DNA from: Methyloversatilis universalis EHg5
Lineage (GTDB): Bacteria > Pseudomonadota > Gammaproteobacteria > Burkholderiales > Rhodocyclaceae
Reading direction: 5' to 3'
Assembly: GCF_000378945.1 (NCBI RefSeq)
Contig: NZ_KB900539.1
Location: forward strand, 2,995,234 to 3,059,233
DNA length: 64,000 bases
Under the pieces are notes generated by a model. The model was not told where the DNA came from and made no database searches. It worked only from the letters and a program-made list of their open reading frames with translations. Below, piece by piece: positions 26,927 to 35,952 of the stretch (position 1 is the first letter of the stretch; each line of letters opens with the position of its first letter). The translations under genes were made by a program, and so were the position numbers.

Positions 26927-27571
26927 TCATCCGGGCAGGTGCGGGCGGTCATGATCGGGCCGTTCGGCGTCTCCCGCCTCCAGTTCGAGTTCCACCGAGA
27001 ACCCTTCCGCCGGAAGCGCGTCCGGTATTACGGCCTTTTGCGCCGCGGTCTTGAAAGCGGATCGCAGCGCTGCCGCAAGCGCCGGCGGCCCGCCGGTGCC
27101 GGACAGCGTCACATCAACCACCCGGCGCGCGCGCAGATGCACCGCCACCGTGAAAGTCGGCGGCAAACCCGACAGATCGGGCAGAACGCCGCCGGCAAGT
27201 TCCCGCGCCAGTGCATAGCGCAGCGCACGCACCGCCCCTTCGGACGGCGCTCCGGACGGACCTGGCGCCATCGCCCCCGCGGAGCGCGGCACCGGCTGCG
27301 GTCCGGTCTCCGGGCGGCCCGCAAGGTCAGCCCGGCGCACCGATGCAGCCCTGGCGGCGTCCTTTGCCATCGCCGGTACGGCCCGCTCCGGTTCAGCGGC
27401 GATGGCGGGCGCCGGCGCCAGCCGGGCCATCACTGTCCGCGGGCGCTCCGGGCCGGCCGGCCGGCGCGCAAGGTCGGGCCACAGCAGCGCCCCATGCACA
27501 AGCAGCGAAGCCAGCATCGGCAACGCAAGCGACCGGAGCGGCGCAAGCGATTGACGCGGTTGCAAATTCAT
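26927..27571 (-). CDS. TonB-like protein (TonB family C-terminal domain)
   Basis: 214 aa. A short cytoplasmic N-terminus and one TM helix with the TonB-like pattern LALPMLASLLVHGALLW are followed by a Pro/Ala/Arg-rich stretch. The C-terminal region (FTVAVHLRARRVVDVTLSGTG; LRSAFKTAAQKA) resembles a divergent TonB C-terminal domain. No exbB/exbD are adjacent. Assignment rests on layout rather than on strong motifs. Confidence 0.55.
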   Translation of the reverse strand: MNLQPRQSLAPLRSLALPMLASLLVHGALLWPDLARRPAGPERPRTVMARLAPAPAIAAEPERAVPAMAKDAARAASVRRADLAGRPETGPQPVPRSAGAMAPGPSGAPSEGAVRALRYALARELAGGVLPDLSGLPPTFTVAVHLRARRVVDVTLSGTGGPPALAAALRSAFKTAAQKAVIPDALPAEGFSVELELEAGDAERPDHDRPHLPG

Positions 27572-27684
27572 CTTCCTTTGCTAGAGTGGTCGGGCACCTT
27601 GTACCGCTTGCCGGTACGGATGCGTGACGACACACGTTTCACTTCGCCTGACCCCATTTCAGAACGAGGATGCGTAGGACGATC

Positions 27685-28302
27685 ATGCAGGAGCCGCCTT
27701 CACCGAGCATAGTTCATGAACCGCGTCGGTCGACCCATCCGTGGATACTGACGCTGGATGCCAATGGCGTACCTCACCGCTGGGTGAGCTGGCAGCACGC
27801 GGTGTTCTATCACTCGAAGGATCTGGTGGCCTGGGTGGCCGGCAGCCATGAATTCGAAATCCGCGGCGGCATCAACCGGCTGACCGGCGAACAGTCGTGC
27901 ATCCGCACCAACAGCATCATCGCGATCAAGGGCCGCAGCCACGCGCACAAGCTGCAGACCGCGGTGCCGCCGCTGAACAACCGCGAACTGTTCCATCGCG
28001 ACCGCTCGATCTGCGGCTACTGCGGCGGCGAGTTTTCCTACCAGAAGCTCACGCGCGACCACATCGTGCCGGTGTCGCAGGGCGGACGCGACCTGTGGAT
28101 GAATGTGGTCACCTGCTGCCGCCCGTGCAACCAGCGCAAGAGCGGCCGCACGCCGGAGCAGGCGCGCATGCAGCTGCTGTACACGCCGTATGTGCCGAAC
28201 AAGGCGGAATACCTCATCCTGAGCAACCGCAACATCCTGGCCGACCAGATGGATTTCCTGGCCCAGCACGTGAATGCCAACAGCCGCTGGAAGGCGGCCT
28301 GA
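27685..28302 (+). CDS. HNH endonuclease family protein
   Basis: 205 aa from the ATG at 27685 (AGGA 5 bases upstream); an ATG at 27670 is possible. The C-terminal half holds an HNH module: ICGYCGGEFSYQKLTRDHIVP (first Cys pair and the DH), then NVVTCCRPCNQRKSGRTPEQ (Asn and second Cys pair). Such chromosomal HNH proteins are widespread in betaproteobacteria; the substrate is not known. No methylase or toxin partner is adjacent. Confidence 0.85.
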   Translation: MQEPPSPSIVHEPRRSTHPWILTLDANGVPHRWVSWQHAVFYHSKDLVAWVAGSHEFEIRGGINRLTGEQSCIRTNSIIAIKGRSHAHKLQTAVPPLNNRELFHRDRSICGYCGGEFSYQKLTRDHIVPVSQGGRDLWMNVVTCCRPCNQRKSGRTPEQARMQLLYTPYVPNKAEYLILSNRNILADQMDFLAQHVNANSRWKAA

Positions 28303-28312
28303 GCGGCCGGAA

Positions 28313-30409
28313 TCAGCCCGCGACGAGGACCGGACGGCGGGTATTGCGCGGTAGCAGCAGCTGGAACACCGTGCCCTGACCGACCGCGCTCTTGCCTGAC
28401 AGCGAACCGCCCAGCGCGCGGGTCAGCGCCAGCGCCTGCGCAAGCGACGGCCGGCCGCTGGCCGAGCCATCCGGCGCGAACAAGGCCGCTACCCGGGCCG
28501 CATCCATGCCGCGACCGAAATCGCGGATGCGGATTTCGGCGAACAGCGCGCCGTTCAGATTGATGCCTTCGGCCGTGCTGACCGCGATGCGGCCGGAGGT
28601 GCCGACATGTTCGGCACTGGTGGCCAGCAGCGTCTGCAGCAGTTCGCGCAGCAGCGCCAGCGGCAGATGCAGCGGCGGCAAAGCGCTGTCCAGATGCAGT
28701 TCGGTGGTGATCGAGCGGCTGCGGAACAGGCGTTCATCCGCTTCGGCCAGCACCTGTTCGATCAGGTGGTTCAGATCGATGCGCTGCGCCTCGGCCGACA
28801 CGTCCGGCGGACGGCCCTCGAACTGACGCAGCACGGTTTCGATGCGCTCGATCTGGTCGCCGAACACGGTCAGTTCGGAATCGACCAGCGAATCGGCGCC
28901 CATCTTGAGCCGCATGGACTTCACCTGATGGCGCAGCAGGCCCAGCGGTGTATGCAGGTCGCCGCGCAGCTGACGCGCATGCACCGCGTACTGTTCGGCC
29001 ATGCCGTCGCGCAGTTCGGTCAGCGCCTGCGCACGCTCGGCCTGACGGCGCAGCGTGGCAGCCGCGGCACCGGCGAGCGCGGTCAGTTCGCCGCCGCGCT
29101 GTGTGAGCGCATTCAGCCCGGCGGTCGGCAAGCGGTACAGCACCAGCGCCTCCACGCCACCGCCACTCACCAGCGGTTGCAGCCAGGCAGACTCGCCCGT
29201 CGACAGCCGCAGCAGACGCTGCAGGCCGACCGGCAATGCCGACGCGGCGCGCGCGTCGGCGCACGACCAGGGCAGACCGGACGCCAGCAGCGCCCAGATG
29301 GCCTCCAGCCCCGGGCGAGCGAAATCCACCGGCAGCGCCTGCGGATCACCCGGGTTGAAGCGGGTGCCCAGCGCTCCATCGACACGCAGCACGCAGGGCG
29401 GCGGCAGGTCGAGCAGCAGCGCGGACGCCAGATCAAGCGAGCGCCAAAGCGAATCTTTGTCCTCGTGATCGCATACCCGGGTCAGCAGGCCGGCGCGGGC
29501 CAGTTCGAGCACCACCGGCGGTTCGGCCGACGGGGCAAGCGGTGCATCGAAGGCCGGCTGCCAGGGTTGGCCGGTCACGGCCACCTGCTCCATCCGCGTC
29601 AATCCGAGCAGGTGACCCAGTTCGAGCAGGCGGACACGCGCCGACTGTATCGCCCCGCTCACCGCGGCTTCATCCAGCCCGGTCAGGTGCTGCGCCAGCA
29701 GTGACTGCTGGGCCGCATCCCCCCGCCCGCCACCGGCCAGCTCTTCCGCCGCTCGGGCCAGTCTCAGACTGTGCGGCGCGTCGCCGAACAGCGCCGCATC
29801 GGCGTGCGAAAAGCGCAACGCGTCGGACAGATCCAGCGCCCAGGGGGCACTGAGCAGATCTGCACCGACTTCGCCATGATGGCGGCCGGTTTCGCCCACT
29901 TCGAGCGCAACCAGATCGGCTTCGCCCAGTGCGCGGCTGAAGCGAGCGGGCGCAGTCATCGCCTGCAGCGGGAGTGCCACGTCGAGCAACAGACCGGCCA
30001 GCGCCATGTCGTCCGGATCGGCCCGGCCGCTGCGCAGCGCCAGTTCGCGCGCGATTTCGGCGGTCAGCAGCGAATGCAGCCAGAAGGACTGGTGACCGGC
30101 GCCGCCCTGGATGCCGCTGCGCGTACGCTCGTCGGCATCCAGCAGGGCCGCCTGCAGCAGCGGGCGGCCGCAGGCGTCGATCACCGCATCGAGACGGTGG
30201 CCAGGCCCATCGACCGGCAGTCCGGGCAGGCGGCTGGCCACGCGCAGCAGCCGCAGCACCAGCACCGGGTCCAGTCGCAGCAGCGCGTTGAATGAAGGCA
30301 GCCCGGCCGGCAGCGCACGCCGCCCGAGTGCCACGTCCGCAACAAGCGGAAGCGCAGGCAGGCCGGACGGCATGGAACAGTCGGTCGCACGTGCGGCGGG
30401 GGCTGTCAT
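28313..30409 (-). CDS. HDOD protein fused to a degenerate histidine kinase-like module
   Basis: 698 aa from the ATG at 30407-30409. The N-terminal part (about 1-280) is HDOD-like (SFNALLRLDPVLVLRLLRVA; SFWLHSLLTAEIARELALRS). A GAF-like middle region follows. The C-terminus resembles a histidine kinase, but the phospho-acceptor site reads LRGDLHTPLGLL, with Gly where His is expected. The N box (LRELLQTLLATSAEHVG) lacks its Asn residues, while later glycine motifs remain (RDFGRGMD; KSAVGQGTVF). It is probably a scaffold or sensor without kinase activity. Divergent from the Spy-like gene. Confidence 0.75.
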   Translation of the reverse strand: MTAPAARATDCSMPSGLPALPLVADVALGRRALPAGLPSFNALLRLDPVLVLRLLRVASRLPGLPVDGPGHRLDAVIDACGRPLLQAALLDADERTRSGIQGGAGHQSFWLHSLLTAEIARELALRSGRADPDDMALAGLLLDVALPLQAMTAPARFSRALGEADLVALEVGETGRHHGEVGADLLSAPWALDLSDALRFSHADAALFGDAPHSLRLARAAEELAGGGRGDAAQQSLLAQHLTGLDEAAVSGAIQSARVRLLELGHLLGLTRMEQVAVTGQPWQPAFDAPLAPSAEPPVVLELARAGLLTRVCDHEDKDSLWRSLDLASALLLDLPPPCVLRVDGALGTRFNPGDPQALPVDFARPGLEAIWALLASGLPWSCADARAASALPVGLQRLLRLSTGESAWLQPLVSGGGVEALVLYRLPTAGLNALTQRGGELTALAGAAAATLRRQAERAQALTELRDGMAEQYAVHARQLRGDLHTPLGLLRHQVKSMRLKMGADSLVDSELTVFGDQIERIETVLRQFEGRPPDVSAEAQRIDLNHLIEQVLAEADERLFRSRSITTELHLDSALPPLHLPLALLRELLQTLLATSAEHVGTSGRIAVSTAEGINLNGALFAEIRIRDFGRGMDAARVAALFAPDGSASGRPSLAQALALTRALGGSLSGKSAVGQGTVFQLLLPRNTRRPVLVAG

Positions 30410-30732
30410 GCGGGGTGAACGCTCTTTGTTGCAGCGGACTGGCGTCCGCTGCTGACCTCTTTGGTTTATCGGCCGTTCTGATGACGGTATCTGGTCTCGA
30501 TAATACCGCAGCAATTTGACGGAAACCCGCGCCAATACTGGGATGCGTCATGGTTCACAGGGTCGTTGCAGGTGGTCGTCGCCCATTTCGCCTGCAAGCC
30601 GAAGCCGGGCGCAGGAATTGCCGGAATTACGCCAACCATTACAAATCGTTACGCGAATTCCAATCGGGGTTTACAGCGTCCGGACATGCTGGTTTCGCCG
30701 CCGGAGCATTCCGGCAGATGGAGACAACGATC
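30410..30732. other. Divergent intergenic region between the HDOD pseudokinase and the Spy-like gene
   Basis: 323 bases without a supported gene. It holds an inverted repeat CAGCGGAC, TGGC, GTCCGCTG (30432-30451) in the presumed leader of the HDOD gene. A GCCGATAA octamer (minus strand, 30466-30473) lacks a matching upstream -35 block. No other clear site was found. Confidence 0.5.
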
Positions 30733-31335
30733 ATGAACACGCACCACACGCCCCGTTCCCGCAGCCGCTGGTTCAGCGCCCTGGCGGGCGCCGGCGCACT
30801 GTCCGCACTGCTGGCGATCAACCTTCCGGCGCAGGCCCACCCTTCCGCCGGCGACGGCGCACCGCACGCGCGGCACGGCATGTCCGGCGAACAGCGGCCA
30901 GACGGCGAGCCGGGCCGGGCCCACGGCCGTCATTTCGAGCGCCACATCGAGCGGGTATTCGCCAAGGTGGGCGCAAGCGATGAGCAGAAGGCGCGGGCAC
31001 GCGACATCCTGCGCGCCAGCGAGGAACAGATGAAGACACTGCACGCCGGCCACGCCGACGAGCGCAGCCGCACCGTGGCGCTGCTGTCGGCCGACACGAT
31101 AGACCGCAGCGCGCTCGAACAGCAGCGGGCCGCCCGGGTGGCGCACATGGACGAGGCATCGAAGCTGATGACCCGAGCGCTGGCCGATCTGGCCGAGGTG
31201 CTGACGCCGGCCCAGCGCAAGGACGCCGCCCCGATGCTGGCGGGCATGGGCGGCCACGGACCGCGACACGGCAAGGGTGGCCATCACCGTCCGCACGGCG
31301 ACGGCCCGAAGCCGGCGGAAGCGCCGCGCGGCTGA
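30733..31335 (+). CDS. Spy/CpxP-like (LTxxQ) periplasmic protein
   Basis: 200 aa from the ATG at 30733 with GGAG 9 bases upstream. A signal peptide with basic start (MNTHHTPRSRSRWF) and hydrophobic core ends at QAHP. The mature part is helical and charged, with the family motif LTPAQRKDAAPML near residue 165 and a similar region VGASDEQKARARDI. The His-rich tail (HGPRHGKGGHHRPHGD) may bind metal. The family includes periplasmic chaperones and envelope-stress or metal-response proteins. Convergent with trpC. Confidence 0.8.
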   Translation: MNTHHTPRSRSRWFSALAGAGALSALLAINLPAQAHPSAGDGAPHARHGMSGEQRPDGEPGRAHGRHFERHIERVFAKVGASDEQKARARDILRASEEQMKTLHAGHADERSRTVALLSADTIDRSALEQQRAARVAHMDEASKLMTRALADLAEVLTPAQRKDAAPMLAGMGGHGPRHGKGGHHRPHGDGPKPAEAPRG

Positions 31336-31341
31336 GGCCGG

Positions 31342-32178
31342 TCAGCGGGTGCCGAACAGCCGGGCCAGTTCGGCGCCCGGGTCGGCGGCGCGCATGAAGG
31401 CCTCTCCGACCAGGAAGGCATGCACGTCGCGCGCCCGCATGGTGGCGACGTGCTCCGGCGCCAGGATGCCGCTTTCGGTGATCACCACCCGGTCCGCCGG
31501 GATGCGGTCGAGCTGGGACAGCGTGAACTCCAGCGACACCTCGAAGGTGCGCAGGCTGCGATTGTTGATGCCCATCAGCGGCGTGGCCAGCTGCAGCGCG
31601 AGGTCGAGCTCGCCGGCGTCGTGGCTTTCCACCAGCACCGCCATGCCCAACCCGTTGGCCAGTGCTTCCAGCGCACGCATGTCGGCCACCGCCTGCGCCT
31701 GCTGCGCAGCATCGGCTTCGCCCGAGGGCGGCAGGAAGGCGGCCACGATGAGCAGGATGCAGTCCGCGCCCATCGCCCGCGCCTCGACCACCTGATACGG
31801 GTCGATGATGAAGTCCTTGCGCAGCACCGGCAGGCTGCAGGCGGCGCGCGCCTCGACCAGATAGTCCGGACTGCCCTGGAAGTACTGGCGGTCGGTCAGT
31901 ACCGACAGACAGGCCGCGCCGCCGCCTTCATAGGAACGCGCGATGTCCGCCGGCCGGAAATCGGCGCGCAGCACGCCCTTGGACGGGCTGGCCTTCTTCA
32001 CTTCGGCGATCACCGCCGGCTGTTTCGCCGCGACACGGGTTTTCAGCGCCGCGACGAAATCGCGGACCGGCGTCTGCGCCGCAGCCCGCGCATGCAGTGC
32101 GTCGATCGACTCGACCGCACGACCGGCGGCGATTTCCTCGCGCTTGGTGGCGAGGATTTTCTGCAGGATGTCGGACAT
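31342..32178 (-). CDS. trpC: Indole-3-glycerol phosphate synthase TrpC
   Basis: 278 aa (beta/alpha barrel). Family motifs: [62 protein letters not shown] and [14 protein letters not shown]. It converts carboxyphenylaminodeoxyribulose phosphate to indole-3-glycerol phosphate. Last gene of trpGDC; 83 bases separate it from trpD. Confidence 0.97.
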   Translation of the reverse strand: MSDILQKILATKREEIAAGRAVESIDALHARAAAQTPVRDFVAALKTRVAAKQPAVIAEVKKASPSKGVLRADFRPADIARSYEGGGAACLSVLTDRQYFQGSPDYLVEARAACSLPVLRKDFIIDPYQVVEARAMGADCILLIVAAFLPPSGEADAAQQAQAVADMRALEALANGLGMAVLVESHDAGELDLALQLATPLMGINNRSLRTFEVSLEFTLSQLDRIPADRVVITESGILAPEHVATMRARDVHAFLVGEAFMRAADPGAELARLFGTR

Positions 32179-32261
32179 CGTTGTGCCCTTTCAAATGTGA
32201 GCTGCAGGCGCCTGCCTGGGCGGCGAAGCGGCCGCCCTGACGGTCGGGGCGCCTGCGGAAA

Positions 32262-33296
32262 TCAGACGGCGAACGAGCGCGACAGCTCGACCAGCTTGTC
32301 GAGCCGCTGCCGCGCGGCGCCGGATTCGATCGCTTCACGCGCCCGGTCCACGCCGTCGCGCAGGCTGTCGGCCACGCCGGACACATAGAGGCTGGCGCCG
32401 GCGTTGAGCAGCACCACGTCGCGCGCCGGCGGGTGGCTGCCGTCGAGTGCGGCCAGCAGCATGTCGCGCGAGGCCTGTACGTCGGCCACGCGCAGCGTGT
32501 CCAGCGCATGCACCGCCAGACCGAAGTCGGAGGGGTGCACCGTGTATTCCCGCACCTCGCCGTCGCGCAGTTCGCCGACGAAGGTGTCGCCGCTGATCGA
32601 CAGCTCGTCCAGCCCGTCGCGACCATGCACCACCATCACGTTGCGCGAACCCAGTTCCTTCAGCACGCGCGCCAGAATGCCCACCAGATCGGCGTGGAAC
32701 ACGCCCATCACCTGATTGGCGGCACCGGCCGGATTGGTCAGCGGGCCAAGGATGTTGAACATGGTGCGCACGCCCAGTTCGCGGCGCACCGGCGCCGCGT
32801 ACTTCATCGCGCTGTGGTGGTTGGGCGCGAACATGAAGCCCACGCCCACCTGTTCGATGCACTGCGAAACCTGGGCCGGCGTCAGATTCAGGGTGACGCC
32901 GAGCGCCTCGAGCACGTCGGCCGAGCCGCTCTGCGACGAGCTGGCACGCCCGCCATGCTTGGCGACGCGGGCCCCGGCGGCCGCCGCGACGAACATCGAC
33001 GCGGTGGAAATATTGAAGGTGTGGGCGCCGTCGCCGCCGGTGCCGCAGGTATCGACCAGAGTGGCGGTGCCGTCCACCGGCACCTTCATCGACAGTTCGC
33101 GCATCACCATGGCGGCTGCGGCGATCTCGCCCACGGTTTCCTTCTTGACCCGCAGGCCGATCAGGATGGCGGCGATCAGCGTCGGCGATACCTCGCCGGT
33201 CATGATCTGGCGCATCAGCGCGGTCATCTCATCGCGGAAGATTTCGCGATGCTCGATCACGCGCTCGAGCGCCTGCTTCGGGGTGAAGCTGCTCAT
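32262..33296 (-). CDS. trpD: Anthranilate phosphoribosyltransferase TrpD
   Basis: 344 aa. The PRPP-binding glycine loop is visible ([18 protein letters not shown]), as is the anthranilate-site region ([33 protein letters not shown]). It adds phosphoribose to anthranilate. GGAGGG precedes the ATG; it lies 10 bases downstream of trpG. Confidence 0.97.
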   Translation of the reverse strand: MSSFTPKQALERVIEHREIFRDEMTALMRQIMTGEVSPTLIAAILIGLRVKKETVGEIAAAAMVMRELSMKVPVDGTATLVDTCGTGGDGAHTFNISTASMFVAAAAGARVAKHGGRASSSQSGSADVLEALGVTLNLTPAQVSQCIEQVGVGFMFAPNHHSAMKYAAPVRRELGVRTMFNILGPLTNPAGAANQVMGVFHADLVGILARVLKELGSRNVMVVHGRDGLDELSISGDTFVGELRDGEVREYTVHPSDFGLAVHALDTLRVADVQASRDMLLAALDGSHPPARDVVLLNAGASLYVSGVADSLRDGVDRAREAIESGAARQRLDKLVELSRSFAV

Positions 33297-33306
33297 GGTG
33301 CCCTCC

Positions 33307-33879
33307 TTACTTGCGGAACTCGTCCAGGAAGTTCTTCAGCATCTGGTGGCCGTGCTCGGTCAGGATGGATTCCGGATGGAACTGCACCCCTTCGATGGCC
33401 AGCGTCTTGTGGCGCAGGCCCATGATTTCGCCGTCGTCGGTCCACGCGGTCACTTCCAGACAGTCCGGCAGCGTGTCGCGCGACACTGCCAGCGAGTGGT
33501 AGCGGATGGCAGTGAACGGATTCGGCAGACCACGGAACATGCCCTTGTCGGCATGGTGGATGGCCGCGGTCTTGCCGTGCATCACCACCTTGGCATGCAC
33601 CACGTCGCCGCCGAAGGCCGCGCCGATGCTCTGGTGGCCCAGGCAGACGCCGAGGATGGGGTACTTGCCGGCGAAGTTCTTGATCAGCGGCACCGACACG
33701 CCCGCCTCGTTCGGCGAACAGGGGCCGGGCGACACCACGATGTGGTCCGGCCTCAGCGCGTCGATCTGGTCCAGCGTGATTTCGTCGTTGCGGTACACCC
33801 GCACGTCCTCACCCAGCTCGCCGAAGTACTGCACGAGGTTGTAGGTGAAGGAGTCATAGTTATCGATCATCAACAGCAT
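33307..33879 (-). CDS. trpG: Anthranilate synthase component II (glutamine amidotransferase) TrpG
   Basis: 190 aa class I amidotransferase. Catalytic Cys79 ([11 protein letters not shown]), His168 and Glu170 ([13 protein letters not shown]) are intact; [20 protein letters not shown] at the N-terminus is typical. It supplies ammonia to TrpE and may also serve PabB. Start preceded by GGAAGACG. First gene of trpGDC, separated from trpE by the hscC/J-like pair. Confidence 0.97.
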   Translation of the reverse strand: MLLMIDNYDSFTYNLVQYFGELGEDVRVYRNDEITLDQIDALRPDHIVVSPGPCSPNEAGVSVPLIKNFAGKYPILGVCLGHQSIGAAFGGDVVHAKVVMHGKTAAIHHADKGMFRGLPNPFTAIRYHSLAVSRDTLPDCLEVTAWTDDGEIMGLRHKTLAIEGVQFHPESILTEHGHQMLKNFLDEFRK

Positions 33880-34180
33880 GGTGGCGTCTTCCGATGGCCG
33901 TTTTTCGGAGCATTCTCAACCTTCCCGTGATCCCGCTGGTGGGCAGCGGGGGCTGCGGCGGGCAGCGGACGGTGAAGGCAGGGCTTGGGCGCACGCACGG
34001 GTGCGCAGGAAGGGAATTCAGGCTGCAGGCTTGCGCCAGCGCAGGCCGGAACAGAGGGCGAACAGGACGGGAATCGAGCGCATGCCACGGATTATGGCGT
34101 GAGGCGGCGCCTTGTACAAGGCGCCGCCATCTGGACCTCCGGCAACGCCACCACGGGTCCCGTGGTCGGGGCAGTCTGCC
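33880..34180. other. Intergenic region upstream of trpG
   Basis: 301 bases between the J-like membrane protein gene and trpG, without a convincing gene. It contains a strong hairpin (34103-34128) and a shorter inverted repeat (34151-34165, CCACGGG T CCCGTGG). The rest presumably holds the trpGDC promoter; no clear core promoter was recognised. Confidence 0.5.
34103..34128. terminator. 26-bp perfect palindrome, terminator-like hairpin after the J-like gene
   Basis: GGCGGCGCCTT, GTAC, AAGGCGCCGCC forms an 11-bp stem, 52 bases past the stop of the J-like membrane protein gene (minus strand) and before trpG. There is no T-run. It probably separates hscC/J-like transcripts from trpGDC. Confidence 0.45.
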
Positions 34181-35944
34181 TCACGATCCGCCGCCGAACC
34201 AGGTCATCATGCGTCCGGCAAGCGCGTCGGCAACACGTTGCAACTGGAACAGCGCGGCCATGGCAAAGGCGGCGGATGCCAGGATGCCGAAGACCGGCAT
34301 CCTATCCAGATTGAACAGCAGCGGGCTCCAGATCAGTCCGATGAGCAGCGCGCCAAGCGCGAAATCTCGAGAACGCAACTGCTCCAGCAACAGATAGTTG
34401 AAGGGCATGAGCACTACGAGCACGACGGCAATTGCTATCGACACCAGCTTCCAGAACACCAGCCCCAGCAGGATGAGCAGCCAGACCAGAACCGCCCGGG
34501 CGCCACGCGGCCACGAGAAATCGCGCGGACCGAAACAGATGCGTGCGGTTCGTTCCGGGTGATGGGCCAACAGGTAGAGCACGGCGCTTATCCATCCCAG
34601 CGCCAAAGCGACGCCGGTCCCGGCACCGGCGGTGTCATGAAGCGCGCCGCCGATGGTCACGGCCAACAGGGAAAACACGAACAGCATCATGTCATCGCCG
34701 GCCTTCCCGCAAGGCCAGACCAGCAGCAGACCGCTCCAGACGCCAACGCCGAGGATCAGCGTTTGCGCCAGATCGCGCATATCGATGCCCGCGGCCGGGT
34801 AAGGCGGTGGCGTCCACAACCACATGAGCAAGGCAAGCGAGAGCGCCAGTGCGAGGGCGAGCAACTCGCGATGCCGAGCCAGTCCTGCGAAGCGTTCAGG
34901 CATTCGCCGGGCAAACCAGTCGAACTGAGCCTGCAGCACGACACGCAGACCGCCGAATACCCGACCGAGAAGGTAAACGCCCAGGCCGGCGCCGAATACC
35001 GTTCCCAATGCGGCATCGAAGGCATCCGCCGGCTGGTCCTGAAACGCCAAGTGGCTGCCCAGAAAGAGCAGCGCCGCCACGAATGCGCAACGCACTCCGA
35101 ACGCGATCCGCAGCAGTCGTGACAGTTCAAGGCCTTCGTGAACGTCCATCTTGCCAAACAGGTAGATCATGGACTGACCATGCTGGTCCAGCGTCTGCCT
35201 CAGGCCCGGTTGCAGCAGCGAAAGCACGATGAGTGCGAACCACCGCCCGGGCGAGCGCATCAGCTCGACCACGCGCGCAAGCGGTGCCACTTCGGGCGGC
35301 GCGCCGACGGCGCGCTCATCACGCCGTGCGGCAGACAGGCGATACGCCATCCTTTCCGAACGTTCCGGACCAAGCGCGAATTCGGACCGGTAATCACGGC
35401 CCCACTCGAAATAGTCGGCGAGCTTCAGCACGAAAGCCGGTGGCATCTGTGGCGCCTGCAGCACGAACTCGGCAAACCATACATTGGCCGACGCGCGCTC
35501 GGACAACGGCAGGGCATCCAGATGGGTCCACAGCGACGGCCATGCGTCGAGCAGCGCATCGTCGCCCTTTTCCTGCCAGTGCTGATGCAGGCTGCACGCT
35601 AGCTGCTCGGCATCCAGAAACTGCATCGCCGCCTCGTCGGCGCCACCGTCCGGTCCGGACGCATCGACCGGCGAGAGCATGGGATCGACCGGTGCCGCCA
35701 CGTCGGCGACCGCTGCCACGGACATGGCGGGCTCGACAGAGGTTGGCTCCGATATGGCGGCGGACGAGTGCGCCTCGGCCTGACGCGCCCGTTCGAGCGC
35801 GTAATCGTAGGCCTCGCGCAAGCGCTGATAGGCCGCCGCATCGTCGTCAGGGCGCGTGGTCTTGAGCTTGCGCGCATAGGCGGAGCGAACGGTACGCGCA
35901 TCGGCGTCGCGCGCGACGCCCAGTATCTGCCAGGGAGAAGTCAT
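34181..35944 (-). CDS. J-domain-like multi-spanning membrane protein (partner of HscC)
   Basis: 587 aa from the ATG at 35942-35944, 8 bases after the hscC stop. The N-terminal about 55 residues look like a J domain (SPWQILGVARDADARTVRSA, then YARKLKTTRPDDDAAAYQRL), but the HPD tripeptide reads RPD. An acidic linker follows, then from about residue 270 a membrane region with about eight hydrophobic helices. E. coli HscC also works with unusual J-like proteins (DjlB, DjlC), so a membrane-bound co-chaperone role is likely. The function of the membrane part is unknown. Confidence 0.72.
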   Translation of the reverse strand: MTSPWQILGVARDADARTVRSAYARKLKTTRPDDDAAAYQRLREAYDYALERARQAEAHSSAAISEPTSVEPAMSVAAVADVAAPVDPMLSPVDASGPDGGADEAAMQFLDAEQLACSLHQHWQEKGDDALLDAWPSLWTHLDALPLSERASANVWFAEFVLQAPQMPPAFVLKLADYFEWGRDYRSEFALGPERSERMAYRLSAARRDERAVGAPPEVAPLARVVELMRSPGRWFALIVLSLLQPGLRQTLDQHGQSMIYLFGKMDVHEGLELSRLLRIAFGVRCAFVAALLFLGSHLAFQDQPADAFDAALGTVFGAGLGVYLLGRVFGGLRVVLQAQFDWFARRMPERFAGLARHRELLALALALSLALLMWLWTPPPYPAAGIDMRDLAQTLILGVGVWSGLLLVWPCGKAGDDMMLFVFSLLAVTIGGALHDTAGAGTGVALALGWISAVLYLLAHHPERTARICFGPRDFSWPRGARAVLVWLLILLGLVFWKLVSIAIAVVLVVLMPFNYLLLEQLRSRDFALGALLIGLIWSPLLFNLDRMPVFGILASAAFAMAALFQLQRVADALAGRMMTWFGGGS

Positions 35945-35952
35945 CGCTGCAG

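Noticed and set aside
30466-30473. GCCGATAA octamer (minus strand), a perfect sigma-28 -10 element upstream of the HDOD pseudokinase
   Set aside because: No matching -35 block at 11-12 bases; treated as chance.
33870-34397. Short open frames in the gap before trpG
   Set aside because: Pro/Arg-rich, no ribosome site, overlap with strong hairpins; better read as regulatory DNA.
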